From: an uncultured Prevotellaceae bacterium
GTDB taxonomy: Bacteria; Bacteroidota; Bacteroidia; Bacteroidales; Muribaculaceae
Reading direction: 5' to 3'
NCBI GenBank assembly: GCA_900318335.1
Contig: ONKF01000006.1
Coordinates: 1-64,000, forward strand
DNA length: 64,000 bases
Part shown: positions 17,162-25,332 of the stretch, one piece after another
Layout of the letters: each line of letters starts with the position of its first letter
How positions within the stretch are numbered: the stretch's first letter is position 1
Position numbers and translations under genes: made by a program
Notes under the pieces: model-generated
What the model was told of the DNA's origin: nothing
The model's input: the letters and a program-made list of their open reading frames with translations, nothing else
The model's database searches: none

Positions 17162-20100
17162 ATGAAAAAGATATATATGATTTTAGCAGCCATGACGCTG
17201 CTCTCGATGTCGCTTAACGCGCAAATGCTGCCTTACAAAGCTATAGGCAAAGAGTCTGTATACCAAGATAAAGGCAAACCTGCTTCTACTGCGGGGCATT
17301 TTCGCGCTCCCGCCAAAATTAATACGGCAGATGGAGAATTCCTCGTTGGACCATACACAACCGATTATTACAGCACAACTGGTAAAGGATTGTACAGCAC
17401 TACCAGTTCTGGCCGTGTAGAGGTTAGTACTGTCATCCCTAGGTCAGACATCGAACAATACATTGGACAGGAAATCGTTGGCTACCGTTTCGCAACGGTT
17501 GGCGGTACTGTAAGTTGCTATTCCTTCCTTGTAGAAGGTGAAGGTCCAAATTATTATATCGATGACCTCTATAATTGGAACATTCAGAGCAGTGGTAATT
17601 ATGTCGACTTGAGCGGCAACCAGTGGCATGAGTATTATCTTGATGAGCCAGTTGTATTCCAAATTCCAGATACAACACAAGCAATTTGGATTGGATATAA
17701 GTACTACCAAGAGTCCAGCAATTCTTACGGCTATACTATGACGCCGATTGCTGTTAATCCCAATGTTACTAGTTATGATTGCTATGCTTACAGCTATTAT
17801 AACGAAAGTTTTTACGATGTCACTTCTACCCTTGGAGGTGCAGTGGCTGCACAGCTGATTTTCAAGGCCCCGTCAACGGATCCTAAAATCACCGCTTCGC
17901 CCACCAGTGTCAGCATGAGTACTACACCTGGCGGAACAAAGACCGAGACGATAACCGTCACTGGTGCCAACCTGACGACAGGCATTACTGCAACAATTAG
18001 CGGCACTGATGCTACTTTGTTCAGTGTAACCCCCTCCAGTTTAGGCACTTCGGGTGGTGAACTCACTATTACCTATTCGCCCACTGCCGATGGCACCCAT
18101 ACTGCCACTCTTACCCTATCCAGCACAGGTGCTCAGGATGTGGTCATCACTCTCAACGGTACTTGCTCTAGCGACGTGACCATCTGTGACGGAACCAACA
18201 CAAACGGTTATCTGCCCATTTATGGCCTTTATTGTGATGATTACCAGATCAACCAGATGATCTATCCCGAGAGTGAGTTGACTGACCTTGTGGGCAAGAA
18301 TCTCACATCGATGACGTTCTATGCAACAGCACCCCTGGATGCTAATCTTTCTAGTGTCGGCTGGAATGTCAAGTTAGGCACCACCACTCAGGCCTCTTTT
18401 GCTAGTTACCTAAGTTCCATCACCCGCCTTGTGCCTGATGATGTGGCCACAGTAGCTGAAGGATATGTTATCACAAGTGGTATCAACACGATGACCATCA
18501 CGTTCACCACGCCGTTTACTTACAATGGCGGTAACCTGCTTGTTGATTTCCAATCAACAGCCGAAGGTCAATATAAATCAACGGATTTCTATGGTGTTAA
18601 TCAAAGTACCACTACTGGATACAACAGTTATCTCTCGAGTAATGCAACGCCTGATCAAAATGGCCATTATTCTAGTGGTGGTGTCCGTCAGTTCCTGCCG
18701 AAGGTAACCTTCACTTTCGAGAACAACAACAAGACTCCGAAGCCCGAAATCACCTACGTGGTGAATGGTGACAACGTGGTAATCACCGCCACGGGTCAGG
18801 GCGAAGTGACTCTGAACGTCACCGGCCAGGATCCCGTGACCAGCAACGGCAGTGCAAGCGTTACCGTGCCCCGCACCGATACGACCTATAGTGTAACTGC
18901 TACCGCAACGGCTAAAGATGGTGACAAGGATGAGAGTGATCCTGCCACCGAGACCATTACCGTGCCGTTCTTGCAGACCGAAAAGCCCTCGATCACCTAC
19001 ACCACCCAAGGCGAAACTGTGGTTATCACAGCTACTGCCACCGAGCCAGACACTGACGCCGAAGTGACCTTGACGGTGGGCAATGGCGAGCCCGTAACCG
19101 GCATTGGCAGCGTGAGCGTTACCGTGCCTTGTGGAGTGCAAAGCAGCTCCGTGACCGCCACCGCCACCGCTCAGGTGAACGGCAAGGCACAGAGTGAAAC
19201 CGAGACCGCGCAGATTACCATTCCTGCCGGTGATGGTTGGACTCAGATGACGGAAACCTATGACAATCCCAACGACCTGCTCAGCTTCAAAGTCAAAGTC
19301 GGTAATGATACCACCGATATCATGCTGATTGACCAGTTCATGGCTTCCACGGTAAACAACGATCATCCCAGCAGTTATACTTATGTCTTGAAGGAGACAA
19401 TCAATGGCGAGGAGAAATCCAGTAATCCCGCAACCGTTCCCGTCTACAAGACCAACTCGACGATGTACAGTCTCTATACCGAAGAGGAGGTGCTTGCCGA
19501 TAACAAATATGATGGCAACAAGTTGAAGGCCAACGTCCTGAACAGCGAGATAGACTATGACGTCGTGCCTGATAACAATGTTTTGTACTACAGCCTCTAC
19601 CGCGGTGGAAAAGATGAGCCGACTCCCGTGGTTGACGTGGACCACCGCATCTCTCAGCTTCAGAAGTATGAGGAGAAGTATGAGGATAATGAAGGCGAGC
19701 ACGTCCAGTACTACCTAACCGAGAACCATCTCTCGGGTATCACGCCCAGATATGAACACATCGGTAGCCAAACCGTTGAGCGTCTCGACACGAACTATGT
19801 AACAGGCACCGAAACTGACAAGCTGTCCTATGTTCCTGTTATCTGGACATTTGGTCTCTACACTGCCCGTGAAGACGGTAAGAACAACTCCTATGGTTCG
19901 GACATCAAGAACAGCTACCTCGGTAAAGTTGACATCTCGGTAGCTGGATACAAGAACGACGGAGACTCTATCACGGGTCAATGGAAAGATGGTGAAGGCA
20001 CCACTTACTGCGTTTATGCACCCATCATCACCCTCCACGGCCATACGCCTGATGTTGTAAACGAAGATGTTGTAATCGCAAATGATGGTGATACCTATCA

Positions 20101-20650
20101 ATACGTACCCTACATGTATCGCGTGTGGTGCACCTATCCCAATGCCCACAACTTCACGCACCTTGCCAATCCCGACGGTAAAGTGCACCTCGCTGACGCT
20201 GGTCCTATCACAGCACCCTTCCTGATCGGTGAGGCAACAGCCGAAGATTCAGTTTGGCACAATAATGGCGAAGAAGTCATTATCGGCCGCGCACTCGCAA
20301 GTGGAGAGGCACAACAGCCGTGGTCATTTGGTGTGCCCGTAAATGAGTCTTCCAAGAATGTTGAGTTTGTCGCTCGCTTCTACTACAAGAAGATTGTCAC
20401 CCCGGCCGCTCAAGTTAACGGATTGAGGGGCAATCGCGGCGACGCGAGGGCATTTGCCATTGCCGAAAAGGGCGGTGACGGTAAAGACATCACCACCGGC
20501 ATCAGCGAGCTGGGCGATATCACCTATGTGGTATCCAGGACTTATGTCAATGCCCAGGGTATGCAGAGTGACGTTCCCTTCGACGGCTTGAACATCGTCA
20601 TCACCCGCTATAGTGACGGCACGACCAGCACGACCAAGGTCGTACGCTGA
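17162..20650 (+). CDS. Large exported multidomain protein with sorting tail (gene B)
   Basis: This 1162-residue protein has a signal peptide ending SLNAQ. A beta domain (about 30-235) is followed by an Ig-like 'choice-of-anchor' domain (ITASPTSVSMSTTPGGTKTETITVTG), a domain shared with the gene at 28018 (NGYLPIYGLYCDDYQINQMIYP ... FTTPFTYNGGNLLVDF) and two tandem Ig-like repeats (PEITYVVNGDNVVITATG; PSITYTTQGETVVITAT). From about residue 720 comes the C-terminal half of the module begun in gene A (LIDQFMASTVNNDHPSSYTY onward). It ends with the sorting tail YVNAQGMQSDVPFDGLNIVI...TTKVVR. It is co-transcribed with gene A. Confidence 0.82.
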   Translation: MKKIYMILAAMTLLSMSLNAQMLPYKAIGKESVYQDKGKPASTAGHFRAPAKINTADGEFLVGPYTTDYYSTTGKGLYSTTSSGRVEVSTVIPRSDIEQYIGQEIVGYRFATVGGTVSCYSFLVEGEGPNYYIDDLYNWNIQSSGNYVDLSGNQWHEYYLDEPVVFQIPDTTQAIWIGYKYYQESSNSYGYTMTPIAVNPNVTSYDCYAYSYYNESFYDVTSTLGGAVAAQLIFKAPSTDPKITASPTSVSMSTTPGGTKTETITVTGANLTTGITATISGTDATLFSVTPSSLGTSGGELTITYSPTADGTHTATLTLSSTGAQDVVITLNGTCSSDVTICDGTNTNGYLPIYGLYCDDYQINQMIYPESELTDLVGKNLTSMTFYATAPLDANLSSVGWNVKLGTTTQASFASYLSSITRLVPDDVATVAEGYVITSGINTMTITFTTPFTYNGGNLLVDFQSTAEGQYKSTDFYGVNQSTTTGYNSYLSSNATPDQNGHYSSGGVRQFLPKVTFTFENNNKTPKPEITYVVNGDNVVITATGQGEVTLNVTGQDPVTSNGSASVTVPRTDTTYSVTATATAKDGDKDESDPATETITVPFLQTEKPSITYTTQGETVVITATATEPDTDAEVTLTVGNGEPVTGIGSVSVTVPCGVQSSSVTATATAQVNGKAQSETETAQITIPAGDGWTQMTETYDNPNDLLSFKVKVGNDTTDIMLIDQFMASTVNNDHPSSYTYVLKETINGEEKSSNPATVPVYKTNSTMYSLYTEEEVLADNKYDGNKLKANVLNSEIDYDVVPDNNVLYYSLYRGGKDEPTPVVDVDHRISQLQKYEEKYEDNEGEHVQYYLTENHLSGITPRYEHIGSQTVERLDTNYVTGTETDKLSYVPVIWTFGLYTAREDGKNNSYGSDIKNSYLGKVDISVAGYKNDGDSITGQWKDGEGTTYCVYAPIITLHGHTPDVVNEDVVIANDGDTYQYVPYMYRVWCTYPNAHNFTHLANPDGKVHLADAGPITAPFLIGEATAEDSVWHNNGEEVIIGRALASGEAQQPWSFGVPVNESSKNVEFVARFYYKKIVTPAAQVNGLRGNRGDARAFAIAEKGGDGKDITTGISELGDITYVVSRTYVNAQGMQSDVPFDGLNIVITRYSDGTTSTTKVVR

Positions 20651-20730
20651 TCCTGCCACCGTTCCCGACTGGGTTAATATAAAGAGCATTAGAATTCCAT
20701 TATAATAACCACAGTAATATTTTGCATCAT

Positions 20731-20774
20731 GCCGTGGGGTTCGCTGCCGATAGCGAGCCCCATGGCGCTTTTTT
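20731..20774 (+). terminator. Terminator of the A-B operon
   Basis: GCCGTGGGGTTCGCT pairs with AGCGAGCCCCATGGC around a 6-nt loop, followed by GCTTTTTT. Confidence 0.85.
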
Positions 20775-20776
20775 AC

Positions 20777-21452
20777 CCCCTAATCCGTGAAATCCGCACA
20801 ATCAGCCGACCGAAAACTTTTATTGTCCGTGGAAAAAATCACTGATGTTGCTTAAACACCTCGATATCAATGCTGCTATGGGGCTTGCCCTTAAGCCCGT
20901 AGGGCTGCAAGGGTATAGGCAGGGGTGGAGCAAAGCGGAACCCCTGTGAATAGGCATTACGGGTAAAAATAACCCCGTTAGGGGCGACAGGTGGTTGCAA
21001 CTTACTGCCGCCCCGATGGGGCTAAAAATTTCAACGCTCTCTATTGCAGGGGTTTCACTCGGCTTCGCCTCGTTGCACCCCTGCCTATACTGTCGCCGCT
21101 CCTAACGGAGCTTCCCCCGGACACCAATGAATTTATGACATATCCTCATCAAGTTTGTTTTTAAGCCCGTAGGGCTGCAAGGGTATAGGCAGGGGTGGAG
21201 CATAGCGGAACCCCTGTGAATAGGAATTACGGGGAAAAGTAGCCCCATTAGGGGTGACAGCTTGTTGCATCAACTTACTGCCGCCCCGATGGGGCTATGA
21301 TTTCAACGCTCTCTATTGCAGGGGTTTCACTCGGCTTCGCCTCATTGCACCCCTGCCTATGCCGTCGCCGTTCCTAACGGAGCTTTCCCCTAACACTGCC
21401 GACAAGGCACCATGCGCCGTTACCCTAATCCGTGAAATCCGCACTATCAGCC
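20777..21452. repeat. Composite intergenic repeat: two ~230-bp direct copies inside 28-bp direct repeats
   Basis: Copies at about 20891-21118 and 21161-21390 are near identical. Each starts TTAAGCCCGTAGGGCTGCAA and ends TCCTAACGGAGCTT.CCCC. Within each copy, TATAGGCAGGGGTG is inverted as CACCCCTGCCTATA, so each could fold into one long hairpin. The pair is bracketed by direct repeats CTAATCCGTGAAATCCGCAC at 20780 and 21425. No coding frame is supported here, and the element fills most of the 1.1-kb gap. Confidence 0.8.
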
Positions 21453-21522
21453 CCCGTGGCGACAATTTGCACATCCGGCATCGATTTATTACAATTTTTT
21501 AAAAAAATTATTACTATTATAA

Positions 21523-21552
21523 TTGTTATTTCAAAAAAACATTTTACCTTTG
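21523..21552 (+). promoter_or_regulatory. Promoter of gene C
   Basis: TTG at 21523-21525, a 19-bp spacer and TACCTTTG at 21545-21552, in a very AT-rich upstream stretch. The leader is about 180 nt. Confidence 0.68.
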
Positions 21553-21735
21553 CACCTATAGAACAGTGTGCAATTACTTGTCGTTTCATGAACGTTACCT
21601 CATAAGCAATGAATTGACACCTACTCGTCATGAATTTGCATACACGGAAAAGAGACGATTGATGCCAACAAATTACAAACAAGTGACTGAATTACAATTT
21701 ATTAATTTATTATTAACTTTTAAATAATTGATTCT

Positions 21736-24516
21736 ATGCTTACTAAAAACTTCTTTAGGTTTCTTGCAGCATCAGCTTTGCTGCTCGGAACGAGTGCAAT
21801 CGCTCAGGCTCAGATCTCGGAGGAAGGCTATGAGTTCCCTCCCCTGCTGAACGGTACCCGTGCAGCATCTGCTCCTTCGGTTGTCCATGACTATGACTGG
21901 TATGCTGCCAAGACCTACACTTGGACCGATGCCAGTGGTGTTTCCCACACCGCAAGCCTGGTAGACGAGGTGACCAACCCCTATCAGATGTATGACCTGT
22001 TCCGTTGGGTTTACTGCAACCCCGAGATCCCCGGCAACAAGTGGGACGACGTTACCAACAGCCCCACTTACTACGGCGAGGTCTATGACCTTAACTATGG
22101 CAGCCACTTCGATCCAGGATGGAACATCAAGAACAGCGATGTTACCGCCCCCTACGAGGAAGGCCACACCCTGTTCCTGCTCAAGCTGAAAAACTATACC
22201 TCAGCTCCCAGCAGCCAGACCACCAGCAAGACTCAGCTCATCAACATCTTCAGCAACTGCATCCAGTCAGTAAAGCTCATCACCGACGCTATGCGCGTGG
22301 GCGAGGGTGACAACGTCGGCTCGATCGTGAACATCGAGGGTGAGTTCAACCGCTTCTTCATTCTGGGCAAGGGTAAATCCTACTACTGGACTCCCACTAA
22401 CAGCACCAGCAACCCGCCCTATGCTCCCTTCTACAACATGTTTGAGGAGTACAGCCCCACAACCACCGATCAGGGTGCCGAGATCACCGACTTCTATCAG
22501 TCGATGACCGAGGGTGATATCTATCCCGTCATCCACGACTGCTCCACCGTGCTGCGCTTCGAGCACTACTTCTCGATGTCTGGTAAGAACGGCACTCAGG
22601 AGAAGTCACTCACCGGTATGTTCCTGTACATCCCCGACAACCGCAACAGCTATGGCGAGCGCAACTACGACGTGAATCACCAGCCCGAGGTTGGTATCTA
22701 CGTGATCGAGCTCGGTGCCAAGGCTGCCGACAACGGTGACCACACCTACACCGTAACCCTCGACTGGACCAGCAAGCTCGACGAGGCTGTTGGCTCAACG
22801 GTTCCCCAGAACTACACCGTCTATGTGTATGTTACCGACGAGACCGGTACCACCCGCGTAGAGCTCGTTCAGACCACCGAGACCACCTACAGCTATGTCG
22901 TTCCTCAGGACGAGCACAGCTACACCATCACCTACGTGGTACATGGCGAGGCTATCGAGAACAATGCATTCAACACCTGGTCTAACGACGCTACCGTCGT
23001 TATCCCCGGCTGGAACGACTTCATCTCGCTCATCCTCAACCACTACGAGAGCGACTTCGTGAAGAACGAGGGCAAGAACTACTACCGCAACTTCATGGGC
23101 ATCATCAACGACGTGAATGCCATCACTCCCGAGAACATCAACGCCGGTATGGACGAGATCATCGTTAACCGCTTCGACGCCGCTGTTCCTGGTGTGCTCA
23201 TCCCCGTTGCAACCATCAAGTTCACCACCAACAACAATGGCCGTGTTAACTACACTATCACCTATCAGGAGCAGAACATCCTGAGCGGTTACAGCCTGAA
23301 CACCCTGGGCATCCCCGTTAGTGGGAACCTGGGTAACTATGGCGCTGGCGACATCGTTGACCTGAGTCCTATCCAGATCGTTGACCAGTTCGCCGAGAGC
23401 GTTGAGGGCAACCAGCACCCCGACAAGTATGGTTATGTTCTCACCCTGGGCGAGAAGAGCTCTAACGACATCGAAGTTCCCGTGACCAAGGTTGTCGCCG
23501 ACCTCGACGGTTACTACACCAAGGCTGAGGTTGACGCCGACCTCGACCGTGCTCTGCCCGTTAACGTTAAGAGCGGTGACTTCAACGTTTACCTCGAGAA
23601 CAATGCACGCATCTATTACTACACCATCGACCGTGGTAATAACGTACTGCCCAACGAGCAGATCTCTTACCTGCAGCGCCGCACCGACGGTACCTTCATC
23701 GAGATGAACGACGCCTTGGGCAACAAGGACAACGTTTACGGCGAGGGTTACCTCAACTTCTTCGATGATCCCGCATTCTACGGCGTTCCTGGTGACTACA
23801 TGGCTTATCTGCCCATCGCTTGGACCTTCGGTACCACCCGCGTTAAGCAGGATGGCGAGAACAGCTATGGTAGCCCCGTCCACAGGACTGGTGTAGGCCA
23901 GGTTGGTCAGGAATCCAATGTTCACGGTACTGTAGCCGTTAACCCGCGCTTCAACTGGCTCGACGAGAACGATCAGCCCTGTAGCATCTTCAACCCGATG
24001 CTGACCATCTACGGTGAAGTGCCCACCGATGCCAGCATTGAGTACGAGCCCTACATGTACCGCGTTTGGAGGCAGAACAACAGCATCCGCGGTTACAAGA
24101 AGGATTGGAACCTCGAGGATGGTGGTTACTTCTTCTACATCAACGATGAGGAGGCTCCCCGTGATGCTGACCTGCTCATCGCCGAGGTAAGGACCAACGA
24201 AGAGAAGATTGACCTGGGTGACGAGAACGACGCTCTGGCATTCGGTGCTACCGTTAACTCTCATACCAAATTCCTGGTTCGCTTCTACTACAAGACCCTT
24301 GACCGCTCTGGCGAGTTCAAGTACTACGTAGTAGAGAAGAATATGGATTGGAATGACGTTGCAACCAGCGTTGCTGAGATCAACGGCAACAGCATCGTAT
24401 CCAAGACCTATGTTAACGCTCAGGGTATCAAGAGTGACAAGCCCTTCAGCGGCCTGAACATCGTCATCACCCGCTTCGCTGATGGCACCACTCAGACCAC
24501 CAAGGTTGTTCGCTAA
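21736..24516 (+). CDS. Large exported protein, complete shared module with sorting tail (gene C)
   Basis: This 926-residue protein has a signal peptide ending AIAQAQ. The shared module runs from about residue 50 to the end without interruption: YDWYAAKTYTWTDASGV, VDEVTNPYQMYDLFRW, PEIPGNKWDDV, FNRFFILGKGK, YFSMSGKNGTQ, YESDFVKNEG, IVDQFAESVEGNQHP, IAWTFGTTR, YEPYMYRVWR, then the sorting tail YVNAQGIKSDKPFSGLNIVI. Codon choice is strongly biased to C-ending codons, unlike gene A, suggesting high expression. It is monocistronic, with a consensus promoter and a strong terminator. No enzyme motif is visible; secretion by a type IX-like route is inferred from the tail. Confidence 0.82.
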   Translation: MLTKNFFRFLAASALLLGTSAIAQAQISEEGYEFPPLLNGTRAASAPSVVHDYDWYAAKTYTWTDASGVSHTASLVDEVTNPYQMYDLFRWVYCNPEIPGNKWDDVTNSPTYYGEVYDLNYGSHFDPGWNIKNSDVTAPYEEGHTLFLLKLKNYTSAPSSQTTSKTQLINIFSNCIQSVKLITDAMRVGEGDNVGSIVNIEGEFNRFFILGKGKSYYWTPTNSTSNPPYAPFYNMFEEYSPTTTDQGAEITDFYQSMTEGDIYPVIHDCSTVLRFEHYFSMSGKNGTQEKSLTGMFLYIPDNRNSYGERNYDVNHQPEVGIYVIELGAKAADNGDHTYTVTLDWTSKLDEAVGSTVPQNYTVYVYVTDETGTTRVELVQTTETTYSYVVPQDEHSYTITYVVHGEAIENNAFNTWSNDATVVIPGWNDFISLILNHYESDFVKNEGKNYYRNFMGIINDVNAITPENINAGMDEIIVNRFDAAVPGVLIPVATIKFTTNNNGRVNYTITYQEQNILSGYSLNTLGIPVSGNLGNYGAGDIVDLSPIQIVDQFAESVEGNQHPDKYGYVLTLGEKSSNDIEVPVTKVVADLDGYYTKAEVDADLDRALPVNVKSGDFNVYLENNARIYYYTIDRGNNVLPNEQISYLQRRTDGTFIEMNDALGNKDNVYGEGYLNFFDDPAFYGVPGDYMAYLPIAWTFGTTRVKQDGENSYGSPVHRTGVGQVGQESNVHGTVAVNPRFNWLDENDQPCSIFNPMLTIYGEVPTDASIEYEPYMYRVWRQNNSIRGYKKDWNLEDGGYFFYINDEEAPRDADLLIAEVRTNEEKIDLGDENDALAFGATVNSHTKFLVRFYYKTLDRSGEFKYYVVEKNMDWNDVATSVAEINGNSIVSKTYVNAQGIKSDKPFSGLNIVITRFADGTTQTTKVVR

Positions 24517-24542
24517 TCCTTAGCAACCAATCTCTAAAAAAG

Positions 24543-24572
24543 GAGGCACCCCGCCCGGGGCGCCTCTTTTTT
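24543..24572 (+). terminator. Terminator of gene C
   Basis: GAGGCACCCCG pairs with CGGGGCGCCTC with a tight loop, preceded by A-rich sequence and followed by seven T residues. Confidence 0.9.
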
Positions 24573-24694
24573 TCATATCTAACGCGATATCGACGTTGAT
24601 CCCAAGAGTACATCATATAAAAACCATTGGTGTCCCCTGTTTTCCGCATTGGAACACGCCGTGAGGTCATTAATGGCGATTGTTGTGTCTTAGC

Positions 24695-24974
24695 AGGTCG
24701 AAGGCCTGCACAAGGCCAGAGGCCTTGAATTGCTCAAACCCCAGGGTGCACAGGCCAGAGGTCTGTGTAGCCTGGGGACCGTCAGGATAGTAATAACGGG
24801 CCCTGAAAGGGGCCACTATCCGCGACATTTCCTTAGCCTGGAGTGTGTGGCCCCCTTCGGGGCCCTTTCCCTTTGGACGCTCTTTCCCCATGCCGCACAG
24901 ACCTATCGGCCTGTACGCCATGGGGTTACCACTATTCAAGGCCGCTGGCCTTGTCAAGGTCTTCGACCTTTTTT
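24695..24974. repeat. 280-bp palindromic intergenic element (MITE-like)
   Basis: The two ends are inverted over about 38 bp: AGGTCGAAGGCCTGCACAAG on the left corresponds to the complement of CTTGTCAAGGTCTTCGACCT on the right, and both continue into GGCCAG.GGCCTTGAAT. Several smaller hairpins lie inside (GGGCCCTGAAAGGGGCC; GGCCCCCTTCGGGGCC; ACAGACCTATCGGCCTGT). No protein frame is convincing. It fills most of the 0.8-kb gap between genes C and D. Confidence 0.75.
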
Positions 24975-25207
24975 GCCGAATGAAAATAGTACGGGAAACG
25001 CCATTTTGCAAAAATCATGACGTTAAACCGCTGAATATCAAACAAAATGTTTTTTTATATCTCATCTAAAATGTTGTTTAATTTCTCGGCCGTTAGGCCG
25101 ATTAAAAATCCAGAGGCTTGTTATGACGCATCCTTAGAGCTGGTGCGGCAGCATGACTACCCAGAAACAGTTAACTGATACTAAAAATCAAGTTTCCAGC
25201 CAAAATA

Positions 25208-25238
25208 TTGCACATTTCGCCAAAACTCCTTACCTTTG
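25208..25238 (+). promoter_or_regulatory. Promoter of gene D
   Basis: TTG at 25208-25210, a 20-bp spacer and TACCTTTG at 25231-25238. The leader is about 90 nt. Confidence 0.7.
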
Positions 25239-25332
25239 CGCCATGTAACGGACCTCGCTTGCTTAAAGCCCTAAAAATGAACACTTTTGTTTATTAACAT
25301 ATTTCATTAACTCAATTCATTTTAAGTTTTTT

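Noticed and set aside
24730-25069. Overlapping short frames in the palindromic element
   Set aside because: They follow the hairpin structure on both strands and show no protein-like composition.
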